Assembly (NCBI GenBank): GCA_026874595.1 | Contig: CM049320.1 | Coordinates: 28,444,714-28,508,713, forward strand | DNA length: 64,000 bases | Source of the DNA: Sipunculus nudus | Taxonomy: Eukaryota > Annelida > Sipuncula > Golfingiida > Sipunculidae | Direction: 5' to 3' | Shown: positions 28,101 through 40,000 of the stretch, in pieces | How positions within the stretch are numbered: the first letter of the stretch is position 1 | Layout: each line of letters starts with the position of its first letter | Made by a program: the position numbers and the translations under genes | The notes under the pieces: model-generated | What the model was told of the DNA's origin: nothing | Database searches by the model: none | What the model saw: only the letters and a program-made list of their open reading frames with translations

Positions 28101-31100
28101 CAGATATATTCATACTTTAATATATTGTATAACTATTCGTCCATAGGTACCTATGTACATGCCAGAAATTATGTCAATATTGTGTAATATGTAGACATAG
28201 TGGGCATCACAATAATGTACCTTGTCAAGACTAAAGAGATATTGTGTCATACAGTCACAAATTCATAAATCACTTCATCAGCATAGTTAATCATAACATC
28301 ATATCTGTCAAATTGAAAGCTTGCATTTACTGTTTTTCTTCATGACAGTCTTGTCAGAGTATTAGTTTGCAATCATATATTTAGAACTTTACTATAACCA
28401 AGTAGGAGGGCCCCTTTCCTCTTAGCTTTTCATATTCTTATATAAATGAAAAACATTACAATAGAATATTTCTACATCCACCTTCGTGCTGCCCTCACTT
28501 TTCCCTTCTCTGAACCCCATCCAAAAGTCAGCCTCAGTAAGCAAGAACAAGATGAATTAGATATATTCATACTTTAATATTTTGTATAACTATTCGTCCA
28601 TAGGTACCTATGTACATGCCAGAAATTATGTCAATATTGTGTAATATATAGACATAGTGGGCATCACAATAATGTACATTGTCAAGACTAAAGAGATATT
28701 GTGTCATACAGTCACAAATTCATAAATCACTTCATCAGCATAGTTAATCATAACATCATATCTGTCAAATTGAAAGCTTGCAGACTACCATACACTTTAG
28801 ATCCTTCAACAAATAGCCTTATCATCATTCTACTACTGCTTATTACTGCTGTCATTGCATTCATATTTGCTCAAATATATCACAATTTTCAACCCCTCCT
28901 AAATAAATAAAAAATAAACCACTATATTTGACTCTATTAATCCATCAGTCAGGTTATTTCATTTATCATTTACTCACATATTACATTACATTCCTTTATA
29001 ATAGCCCAACATGTCCATGATATTCATAAGCTTTATCGACTCGATATAGTATCACCATGGAGAAACATTAATAGTCCAATCACGATCAGCTGAGCGCCGT
29101 GAACCATGGGTCCCTTGTTTTATTTCAGGTGTTGTGCTGCATCCTATTCGCATATCTACGGTACGGATCAGCTTCGACGGGTAAATTATTTCATAATTAA
29201 ATTATATTATCATCATTAAGTGAACTTGTAAATAATTGAATAGTATATATTTTTCATTCATATTTAATGTTTACCTCTTAACCTCATTAATATTTAGTTT
29301 AATATGGCAAGTGTTGATACGACTGACCTGTTCGCACAGAAATACTTGGTTCAAGGTCAGCTGGGAAGAATGATGCCGAAAGTTGGGCAAACTGCCCGGA
29401 TGGATATGTAGCGCAAAGCTGTCTATGTAGCGTAACAAATTGTGATGGCGCCAAATTCGACAAAAATACTTGCAAGGCTTTTAACGAAATCACAAACCTA
29501 AGAGGAGTACAGGTATGTATGTCTTCCACACTTTAGGTTAAAATAGGAGTAATTGACCAATTCAGAGTCAATATATATAAATGTTATAATTATTACTCAG
29601 ATAAGAACCTTTGCGAACATTTTCTGTTGTTGGCAAGTTCCCATGGCAAAATGTCTCTACGGTGAATCCTTTAAACATATTCCTCAAGGTTACCTTGTAT
29701 CATGAAACAACCCACTTTATCTACCACTTGAAGCTTTCTATAATGGAAACATCCTGTTTGAGCAGGCCGTGCTGACATGTGTGGTAGCGAAAGAAGACAA
29801 CAGGAAATATGTCAATATTAATGGATGGGTGAAAACGAAAAAACGACAAACAATGGTCTGTCCTCGGGGGACAAAAATCGTTAACTGCGTCATACTAGAC
29901 CTGTACGTGTCTTTTTTTACTTTATGCCTTAATGTATAAATATTTTGTAAAAGAACGATGTATCATTTATTTAAACTAGAATTACTTTTCCTTACCTCGT
30001 TTTCCAACCGATAGAAATAATAATGTAATTAACTGAACCCTTTAAGGGGGATCAAAGTAAATGTTTTCGTTTGCCTGTAGTTTTGGCGGCACACTCACAG
30101 AGGCTGGTCTTAAAGGAGGCGTGTGTTCCGGAAAGTGTTACAAAGTTAACCACTGTCAGTTGCAGATAAGATGTCAGCGTAAGCGGTCAAACTCAAATAT
30201 TTTCACACAATTCAAATGATGCATATATCTTCCCATACACTATTTTATATTAAACGTTAATATAATTTGATATAAATAACTTTCATTTAAAATAACTTAT
30301 TTTATCTTTCCTTGCTTGTAAGGTAATTGTCAAAAAAGTGTAATAAATGCCTGTGCGTTAGCTAATCTCTCATAGTTAGCATTAACCCCTTATATAACAG
30401 GTGTAAGTTGAAACGACATTCCCTGTAATAATGGTTCTATTTCACGGGTTGGTTTTCGGTTTAAAAACTTGTATATATTTTCTTTAGCTTACGCCTGGTT
30501 CCATTCAATCTTTGACCTTTGACCTATGAGCTTGATTTTCACAGCTATGTGTGAATAAAGCCAATTTTATTTTTCTTCTGTTTCTCAGAGTATAGAGATA
30601 ATGAAATTAGACTGGAATACATTTTACAACCCACTACATATTGCCGTATAGAAAATGCGAGTTTTGAGAATTATAATATGATATTGTATTTGCTGCATAT
30701 TTCCCCCTAGTGGCATATTGCGGATATCCGGGAAATGGAACGAACGCGGAAAAGATTGGGGATTATTACTTGAATGACACAGTTTCTTATTACTGTAATC
30801 CTGACCGTGCCATGAGTGACGGAAGCGTCGCAAAGAATATTACATGCACAGCATACGGAGTTTGGGATTCCGACCCAGCCGAGTGTACTGGTATGCAAAC
30901 AACTTTAAATAAAGGGTTTCTGTTTTTAACGTTTGATAGAAGGCACAGTAATAATGTTCGATATCGGGGAAATTAAAATATAATTAATGATATATAAGTG
31001 AGAATAAAGGAAAACCACAACCCAATTTAAAACTTTTGATTGACATTTCAGTAGAAGCGTCGGCACTTTTCTTTAAGACTATTTCCGCGACAGTTTTCGG

Positions 31101-31395
31101 AATACATACTTCAAACGACGCTGGTGTCACCACTAAGCTTATCCAACAAACTACAATACCTGTACCTAAAATGTTAAGAAAAAGAGAATCGGTGAACCCA
31201 GGAAGCTTCAACTTTGGCATTGCAATTGGTGTCCCCCTTGGTATTCTTTTCACTGTATTGCTGTGTATGGGGATTGGATTCTTCGCGTTGAAAGGAGGTA
31301 CGGCCATTGACTTGCAGCTGAAAAATCATGGTTCTGAAAAAGAACACTTGTCGTGGCAGAATTGGCGTTATGCCTTACATCTCAATTATTTTTAA
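25118..31395 (+). CDS. Two 6-Cys modules + sushi domain single-pass membrane protein (copy D)
   Basis: Tandem duplicate of copy C, 339 residues. Exons: 25118-25153, 29129-29180, 29340-29512, 29766-29902, 30081-30178, 30711-30890, 31052-31395. The inner exon lengths (52, 173, 137, 98, 180) are identical to copy C and all splice signals are intact. Signal peptide: basic start (MKQAVFFPQLRK) then VLCCILFAYL. Modules: CPDGYVAQSCLC, CDGAKF, TCPRG-type C-x8-C, VCSGKC, IRCQ. Sushi domain about 167-225 (YCGYPGNGT, ITCTAY, W, ECTG). Helix about 279-305 (IAIGVPLGILFTVLLCMGIG) with small-xxx-small spacing. The tail is about 34 residues, acidic/basic mixed and ending YALHLNYF, much longer than in the other copies. 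Intron 1 is about 4 kb because of a repeat insertion. The second Cys of CRC is kept, but the Arg is Leu. No ITAM- or ITIM-like signature is evident in the tail. Confidence 0.8.
25445..29116 (+). mobile_element. 3.7 kb repeat/transposable element inserted in intron 1 of copy D
   Basis: Comparison with copy C shows that sequence continuous there (14725-14740) is split here. The insert begins with AGCTCAGCTGACTATAAG and ends near GGGTCCCTTG, flanked by TTTTATT on both sides, a likely target-site duplication. The first 70 nt contain an imperfect palindrome (CTCAGCTGACT/AGTCATCTGAG) and a CCGTCCGT run (25498-25555). Two diverged internal repeats start near 25610 and 26285 (CCCCAAAATCTCCT...). A second, inverted copy of the left part lies at about 53.8-55.39 kb. 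No transposase or reverse transcriptase frame is visible, so it is non-autonomous or decayed. Class is unknown; the terminal hairpin beside CTAA (reverse strand) is reminiscent of a Helitron 3' end, but the other copy lacks CTAA. Confidence 0.68.
27871..28782 (+). repeat. Near-identical 457-bp tandem duplication
   Basis: Copy 1 27871-28327 and copy 2 28328-28782 differ at only a few positions (for example GTCATGTCAG versus GTCTTGTCAG and CATCCCAAAG versus CATCCAAAAG). It lies inside the inserted element, is recent, and has no coding capacity. Confidence 0.88.
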
Positions 31396-31695
31396 AATTA
31401 TGACATGCACATCTACTGTTACAATTGTTTGATTTATTAATGTTGAAAAAGAATATTCGTTTATATACTTTAAACTGAAGAAAATAACAATTCATGATGC
31501 GGTGTTCCATATAAAAGTACTAGTCGTGGCAGACTTGGCGCTATGCCTTACATCTCAATTATTTTTAAAAATTATGACATGCACATCTACTGTTACAATT
31601 GTTTGATTTATTAATGTTGAAAAAGAATATTCGTTTATATACTTTAAACTGAAGAAAATAACAATTCGTGATGCGGTGTGCTATATAAAAGGGTG
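31350..31695 (+). repeat. 173-bp tandem duplication at the 3' end of copy D
   Basis: Block 31350-31522, which includes the last codons and stop of copy D, is repeated from 31523 with small changes (GTCGTGGCAGA.TTGGCG...CATGCACATCTACTG...). Copy C has a single counterpart at about 17357. It lies in the presumed 3' UTR. Confidence 0.8.
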
Positions 31696-34600
31696 GGGGT
31701 AGGGGACGTTAGAACGTATTAAAAGAAATGAGGAATGTTGGCTCATCTTTGTATACTTAAATGAAATAAAGATTTTCAGTAGGATTTTCAATAAATTATA
31801 TTCAAATATATTTTTACCTTAATTTTTTGGTGCGTTGCTCGTAGAAAGACATAGAAAATCTTGTCAGTGAGGATATTCACCTTTGTAAAACAGAATGGGA
31901 CTCTTAGGCATTCCGATTTTCGTAGATCTTTGACAGGATGCAATTATTATTATTGTTACACCTGTAAAAGACGCATCGATCTAAGGAAGATATGAAAGAT
32001 GAAATAAAGGTGTTTTTAGGCGAGGAAACTTAAATTAGAAAGGGGGGGGGGGTCCCATTTTCAGCCGTCGCAACCTTTTCTTAAGGATTTAAGACAATTT
32101 TTTTCCGGAGGAGAGACTCTTTTAAGGTTTCGTTTTTGAACCCTAATTTTCCTAAATCCTGCCCCCATCCATGAGTAGGCCTTCAAAGTGCGCGGTGATA
32201 TATAACACTTCAATTGACACCTAGTGTCTGCTGGTAGACAGTAGATGTAGAAATAAATAAAAAAAAATGAAAAGTCTAATTAATTTGTGTTCGAGGGAAA
32301 ACATTATGTATTCAAGGTTGAAATCATTAAAGGTAAGGAATAATGCGTTTTCTAGGGACTTAATGATGGAATTAAGGCGGGAAACTCTCAACTTAGAAAT
32401 GTTTTGTGGGCCCTATAAATCCCGTATTTAAAGCGGAAAACCAATAAAAGTAAGAAAACAGAGTTCCATTCACGAAATCGTGATAAAAGAAATCGATAAA
32501 AGAAATCGAGAGCCAAAAGATAGAGAGTCACATGTTCTTCACATTTTTTTTACCATGGAGGTAGACATGGTTTAATCCGTCATCGACCGTAGGGGTGTGT
32601 CATGTTCATACAAGACCTTAATCGTATTGGAGGCATTCCGGGCTTTGTCCAATCATCGGTCATTTTAGGTGGTAATCTCCACACAAATTTTACTCAAAAT
32701 AATGTCTTCATAAACAATTATTTATTCTCTCATCGGTGAGGTTACTGCGGGAGCAATAAACTTTAAAATAAGGTAAAGCACAGTGTCATACGCAACTTAA
32801 CAAGTTTTAGATTACACTCAGCATTACCTAGATGTGTCAGTGTATCTAACAGTAGGAAACTGACATTTTATTGGCACATTTATGAATAAATATCAGACAC
32901 CCATAGGTCAACATTTCCCTCCGTTGATTAAAGAATTTCTGAATATCAGGTAACTTAAAAGACGTTAACATATAAGGTATTCTGTGTAGCGATAGCTGTA
33001 AAAGATTTGAATAATTGATAAGCGGCTACACATTTATCCCAGAAATGTCCAGGCCTTCTCCAAAAGTACAATACAGCACTGATTCTGCCACCATGAAATC
33101 AAAGCCCCACGTGATGCGTTTAGCACATAACCCTGGGACATTTACGTTCATTATGATGCCTGGACCTACATTTTTCAGTTACGTAAACGGGAAATGTGTA
33201 TTTAGTGTCACGATGTCTATATCAAGCCTCATTTCTTGACTTGATTATAAACATCATACAGCTTGTCGTTGATAATACGTGAGCAGATACTTTGACATCT
33301 AATCACAGGAACAAATAATCACGGTATGCCATAAGAGTAAATATAATCAAGATATGTAAATGATCAGAGATTACTGGGAATAAAGAAGACTGACTAAGCG
33401 GTATAAAGTAAATTATATAATTTTGGCTTTCCGATGGTTTAAGCCCTTGAAATGAATTTCGACTTTCCCCGATTCACTTTTCAAGAGATCCACTCAGCCT
33501 GTGCTATACATAGCCTTTCTGAAACAAAGAAACCACTCTGGGCGGCTTTTTTATTCCTAAAATGACAAAGGTAACCATAAAACTTATTTAATGTAAACGA
33601 ATCACATATTATTTATTAAGGCACGTACAACGAAATAATATTAAAGCTGGTGTCTATTCCTGGTGTAATTACCCTTGTTACTATAATAGACAAACAAGCA
33701 TGTTAAAAAGAAACGTAAATATGTCTCGTCTTCGGGTGATATTTGCAAAGACTTCTTGATACCAGTTGCTCAGGGTTACCGCCATCTCAGTATACAGTAT
33801 GATGTACCAGACATCTGTGGCCCAAAATTGTTTGGGGCTGAAAATAATGCTTAAAAACCCCCTTGATATGCTGATAATGATCGCTGGTAATACAATAAAC
33901 ATAGTGACATGGCATGCAAAGCGTGATTTAGGGTAGAAGCAGAACCTAGGTGAATAAGTGGATACTACCATCAGACACGTCTGCATTCCTCAGGTCGTGA
34001 AAAACATACATACAACATCATTTAATTCTTTTAGAGCTGAATACCTAACATTTGTCACGAAATTCGCATTGTGCCCTTGGGCTGGAAATCAAGGCCGCAA
34101 CTGTTCAAAAGACCAGTCGCTTGATATATTGAAACTCTAATTAACTCCATTTGGATACGGTCTCTATCAAGAGCAATGGCGAATCCAGAAATTTAACAAC
34201 AGGTTGAGGGGGCGGGGGGATAGGAGCTAATACTGAATAAGCGGTTGATAGGTATTATGAAAACTAAGTTCCTAATTTTTCGTAATATAAATTTTATATA
34301 TATATATATATATATATAATTACGTAATATATTTCACTTTATGGAAAATATTAACAAAATCTAGAGCCATGATTTCATTAAAGTAAATTATCTTTACTTT
34401 AGGGAGGAGAGTATGGGAGGAGGAAATTCCTCGGTGTTATGAACCAGCAATGTTATAACGTAGGCACACCCTCTCTCAATATATAGATGGTATCCCGATG
34501 GAGTAAATCACGCAGCTGTTCATTAATACCCCTAACTCAAGAATTTGAAGGTAATAAACTTAGTAAGCTGATTACTGGAAAATAAAAACGAAATCTGAAA

Positions 34601-36219
34601 AAATGAAAATTTATGACAAATAAAGGGAAACGAACACAATAAAATGAGCTCAACGATGGGGGGGGGGGGGGGGCCTCTGGATCCGCCACTGAAGACACAG
34701 GTGGAAATTCCTGCGCCCATTCTTATAGAACCTAGGAGTAGGTGGTCCCGGAAACGCTATATATAAAATAAACGCCATATATAAAACATTTCAACATTTC
34801 ATCCGTCAAGAAGTAACCGTCCCAGAAGTTTTTGTGTTCATCTGTACACACTATGGTCTAGGCGCTGATCGATTCGCAATCGACCAATGTGGCATCGCAA
34901 CGTGGCAATATAAGTCTTCGGGTGTATTAAAAGCGGCGGAGTATTAACAAAAGCAGCACTTTTATTGGAACACTGGTCTTTAAGTGAATATCACATAATC
35001 CTTCAATTCGAGAATCCTAGTATTATAAATGCGTTTGTATTTTAATTTTGTGTATTTATACACGAGTTTATGATGTCACTTCAAAACCATGATAACGACT
35101 GGGTGTGAACAAGTAATGTGATTTGAAATATTTTATGTCAACAGGGATTCGTTATTAACCCTATGAAACAGGTCAAGTCGCAACCTTGTATCTTTTCTTT
35201 GATGGGATTGACTTAAAATATTGATCTGATAAGTGCTGCATCCTGGACAGAAGCCATAATGTCTCTGGCAGGTTTTCATTTTACACTAGTCGTTGCAAAT
35301 ACCAATATGTAAAGTGGAAAAACATGAGAGGCCATAGAATAGAATTGTTATTCTTGTCTATAAAGTTTTCCAGTTATCATTATTATGAGCATTTATACCG
35401 TTGATTGTTGGGACTGGATCGGACAGTAAGGGTATTTGGATCAGATGTTTCAAAAGAACAGATCATGATTACAATATAACTGATTTTGTACAATCATGTT
35501 TATAGTTGTCTTGGGAACTGTATGTTTCTCGCGTCAGATTGGCTGATTAAAAAGTATCCGGCTCCTGTTTTGATGAGAAGCACTCCACTGGAAGAACCAA
35601 TGGTGAAAATCTGTCCGGTTTCTCCCCAAAACTAACCTGACTTCCCGACGTAATGTGTTTCGTGCAATCTTATTATCTCATTTGAACACCGCCTGAACAA
35701 TTATCTCATCATGGAACTTACCAGTCGTGAACGCTATGAGGGCCCTTTTGTACTATGTCATTACCAGGCGAAAGGTCAGCTTGCCAAATCATCTCTAGGG
35801 TCTGAGATAATTACATGGAAATATCTTTCTTCACCGACCAACCAAAAAAAAAAAAAAAAAAAGAAACACATTCCAATAGAAAATTTGTTTTTCAGAGAAG
35901 CGACGGGTGGTTTCTTAATGGAGCGAACGAGGCCTCATAACCAAACTTTAAATTATCTGACAATCCGAGGGTAGGTAATCTGACATCCACTCAGTGCTAT
36001 AAATATTTGCATTATGTAATAAGAACAAATGTAATAAAATAATGTTAATGATTATTGATGGGTATAAATATAAGAATGGATTAAATTACTAGACCCTGGA
36101 TGTATCAAGTGTATAAATGTGATCGAGTACTTGCAGGTTCACACGGTGCCGCGTTAATCGACTCAACAGAAAAAAATACGCGATTCAATGTTTCCCATGA
36201 TGGTAAGAAAACCGTTTTA
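31396..36219. other. 3' flank of copy D and spacer to copy E
   Basis: To 35177 this is the right part of duplication unit 2. After that it is spacer with a poly-A run (35843-35860) and repeat blocks related to 36758-37017. Poly-G runs lie at 32042-32051 and 34658-34673. No gene was recognised. Confidence 0.5.
34172..34695. mobile_element. MITE-like element with GGCGGATCCAG-type ends
   Basis: The left end reads GCAATGGCGAATCCAGA. The right end, reversed, reads CAGTGGCGGATCCAGA. Comparison with unit 1 (about 20570-20790) shows that this block replaces or interrupts sequence that is different there. It contains an AT run at 34297-34317 and a G run near the right end. Related GGATCCA ends occur near 60278. 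Confidence 0.5.
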
Positions 36220-37017
36220 ATGCTGCCGAAGGTAAATCCAAAACGTACATGTATTATGTATCTAGGATGCCAAGGTTTCCTATAGTAATTACATCTACAC
36301 ATACATGTATATATATCTGTATATATATATGTTTTTTTTTAAACATGACACATTTTGTGTAATGCAGACACCCATATTACGTTTATGAGGAATATTCCTG
36401 GTTTCACATTATTTTCAGGAAGTGGTTGTTGTATTTCTAACGTGCTGCATATCGGGATTGGCCATGAGGACCCTTGGCAAGTGACGTTTTATCTAACCTC
36501 TGTATATATTTGTTCTATTCTATTGAATCTAGAAAATTATGAAAAATATTTACTAACTTTTAAAATTTCTAAAACTTTAAAATGATTAAAATTAAGCAAT
36601 ACCTATATAGGTCTAACAAAGTTGCCTCTTTGACCGGGGGTATGTTGCAAATTTCTTTGTCTCGAAAAATTAATGTCGAAAAAATAGAATCATATGGGTT
36701 TAATAATTCCAATGAAAAAAACAATGTGGAAAAATTTAATTTATCAAGCAGAAGTGCAGGAACCATCTCTAGGGTCTGTGAAAATGACATGGAAGTACCT
36801 TCTTTTACAGGCCAGCCACATAATAAATTAAATACATTCCAATAGGAGAGTTGTTTATAATAGCAATGATGGGTAATTTCTAAATGGAGCTAAAGAGGTC
36901 TCATTACCAACGTTAAAGTATTTGGTCCGACCATCCGAGGATAGGTAATCTGACATCCACTGATTGATACAAATATTTGCATTATGTAATAGGAACAAAT
37001 GTAATAAAAAATGTGAA
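35790..37017 (+). repeat. About 260-bp repeat present twice around the signal exons of copy E
   Basis: Blocks about 35790-36045 and 36758-37017 share TCTCTAGGGTCTG, ACATGGAA, GGTAATCTGACATCCACT and ATATTTGCATTATGTAATA in the same order. The second block is bounded by a near-perfect 39-bp direct repeat (36722-36760 and 37023-37061) that includes the splice acceptor of the next coding exon. Confidence 0.72.
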
Positions 37018-40000
37018 TAAACCAATGTGGAAAAATTAAATTTATCAAGCAGAAGTGCAGGGGCCACCATCCATGGGTTTGGATGATGCTGAGAGTGAGG
37101 CTGACTGTCCACCTGGGTATGTTGCACATAGTTGCCGCTGTGGCAGTACACAGTGTGATGGGGCCTTATTTTTCCAAAACACTTGCAAAGCCTTCAATCA
37201 ACTCGCCAACGTAGCTGGGGTTAAGGTATGTGTAAATAGATCATACAAACGTTTACACTGCAATATGAAATGACATGGCCCGGAAAAGCGTAAAATGTTT
37301 TGCAGCACTGAAGCCTTTTGACTCCCCGAAATTAATCAACCTTTTAACTGTTTGGATCATGGAACTTTAGTAAAATGATTACCTTTTGCTACTTTAGTAA
37401 AATGATTACCTTTTGTTCAGTCATGATGAATCTTCATTAAATAGACCTTCTGCCGGTATCCCACTTTTTATCTTTTGCAATGGTGTGCCTTATGTGTGTA
37501 ATACATCACACAACAGGCAATGAATGTGTACATCGAGCAGCCAAATTTCATGAAACGAAGCATCTAAATTATTTATATGTCACACCACTTGGGATGTGAA
37601 CTTCTAAGTTCTTTTAAGTCAGTTAAAATAACAGGCATACCAGTCATCAACACACCCAAAATAAAACTATAAGACAGTCGTAAAATAACAAAAATATATA
37701 ATAAATAAATGAATTACTTACAAATCTGGTGGGGGTGTCGTCAGCACAAATATAACAATATTCACGATAGTTCACAAAGTTCAACGGCTGTATCAACGGC
37801 TCATTCAACTGCAGTCTACTGTAGCCCTCTAGTTACCGGATACAGAACAAACGCACTCTGTTGCGAAATTCAGCACCATCTTAGTTCGCGTCAAGACAAG
37901 GTCCCCTTGCATGTTCCTGGGAGCGCGCACCATCTAAAGATTGCCTGTCCTTCGACAAACAACTGTCTCTGAGGTGCTTTACAAATCGAATATCAACAAG
38001 GTGGCCTACCACAGGCGTAGAATGTCAATAACCACTGAAGCGATCGCCCATCTCGACACACAGAAGATAGCAGACCAGCCGGTTGGACTGCTGAAGTACA
38101 CTCAGGTGACGCTACATTCACGAAGCTCTCCGGATATTTTTATGCTAGCCGGGATTCCCGCCTTATATGAGACTCATGACGCCATAACTCCCGCTAGACT
38201 TCTCCGCCTATCAACACTTCCATCCACGATGTCCGTTGTCAACACACATCAAACTGAACGGCAACACGCTCCCAGGGACGATTTTATGGGAAAATCCCCC
38301 CTCAACTAATTCGCAGACAAGACGTCGCCTATCAGACACAGTTCCTAAAAAGACCGTCATACAATATCGGTTCTCACGAGTATATGCTAAATAGAAATGT
38401 AACATCAAAGGCTGCATGCGGCGAATACTGATTGCTTAACTGCTTTGATATTTACATTAAATGAACCACTTGATCTTCCTAACTGGGTATCTCACGCTAA
38501 TGGCAAAACATGATATTACATAAAAGAATTAATAAAAACTTAGAAAACAAGTATCTGGTCATACTTCCTGTACGTAAATATAAAAAGTCAAAGTCCTCTG
38601 GTAAAATTATAAATTTTTTTATCAAGGTTCTGCTTTTCTCATATGTGAAACCTGATTTTTAACAGTCGGTCCTGACTTGCGTACCTATGGGATTGGATAA
38701 CAGGAAATATGTCAATATTGGCATAAAAGTCAATACCACTCAACCACAAAGAATGACCTGTCCTCAGGGGACAAGAATAGTCAACTGTGGTCTTCATGAC
38801 TTGTAGGTACACACATACTTATGTTGTATCTAAGAGATTGCATATTTAGTCCGTTTCAAAAGATATGAGACAATGCCGCTTAAGGGAACGCATTTAGAGT
38901 AATTATTAGTGTGACTAGTTTTGTATTAAGATATTACAGTGTAAAATATGTAACATATAATCAGCAGTTTTCAGATTTTTATTTCTTCATTATTGTCCAC
39001 CATGACCAAACTGGAAACTCATTATGATTAATCTTATTTTTTTAATACAAGTTACAACAGCATGATGTCAGGCGCTACACTGAAAGGCCATGTTTGTTTA
39101 GGGACATGCCATACAATAACGTACTGCACCATGCAGATTAGATGCCAGTGTAAGTATTCAAGCTTTGATTTATAAATTCTCTACTTATATTTATTAAACC
39201 AAATTCTGATTTACATATAAAAAAATTCATCATATACTTATGTTTATATGTGTTTGAAATAAATACAATGGTAATACATTCACAATTTCTGCTTGCGTAT
39301 ACTGTCATATAAATACATGTAGCAAACATTCTCTTTTCGAAAAGGAACTTTATTTTAACAATCCATTTTTTTTCGCCAAGTGGGCTTTTGTGGAGATCCG
39401 GGAAACGGAACAAATGCAGAAAAAATCGGGGACTACTACCTTTATGACAGGGTGTCCTATCACTGTTATACTGGCCACAGCTTGAGTGATGGAACCTTCG
39501 AGAAAAATATAACGTGTACCGTCAACAGAACTTGGAGTTCAGGTCCAGCTCAGTGTTATGGTATAATAACAAAGTGCAATTATGTAAATTGCCATTCTAC
39601 ATCACGTTTGATATATTAACGCTAAAATATTACATAAATTGATAACGGTAACATAAATACTGAAAACATTCTTATAACAAAGTTGTATATAAGATAAAAC
39701 ATAAAATTTGTGTGTATGATTTAAGGGCCGAGTCACATCTAAAATATGATTTTATTCAACCGACACAAGTGTCAGAAAATAAACGATGTGGCGATTAACT
39801 GCAACGTTTTATCATAAAAGAGTTGCGGTCTCTTTTCGAGATGTCTATCGCACACATAACGCACAATTAAGATTGACCAATATGGCCTTGTGATAGTGTT
39901 AAAAGCGTTATGAAACAAGCATTACGACCACTCAAATGTCGCAAAGGCTCTATCGCCAGGGGACAGTGTAAGACTATAATAATACGGTGACAAGATGATT

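Larger units (their letters stand above)
23751..35177 (+). repeat. Segmental duplication, unit 2 (contains copy D)
   Basis: Partner of 13239-21293, in direct orientation. It is about 11.4 kb because of a 3.7 kb repeat in the first intron of copy D (25445-29116), a 173-bp duplication at the gene's 3' end and an inverted-repeat element at 34172-34695. Without these the two units are similar in length. Confidence 0.82.

Noticed and set aside
35711-36285. Open frames of 87 and 61 codons before copy E
   Set aside because: The first is made from a dispersed repeat with a poly-A run. Of the second, only the final ATG CTG CCG AAG fits as an exon.
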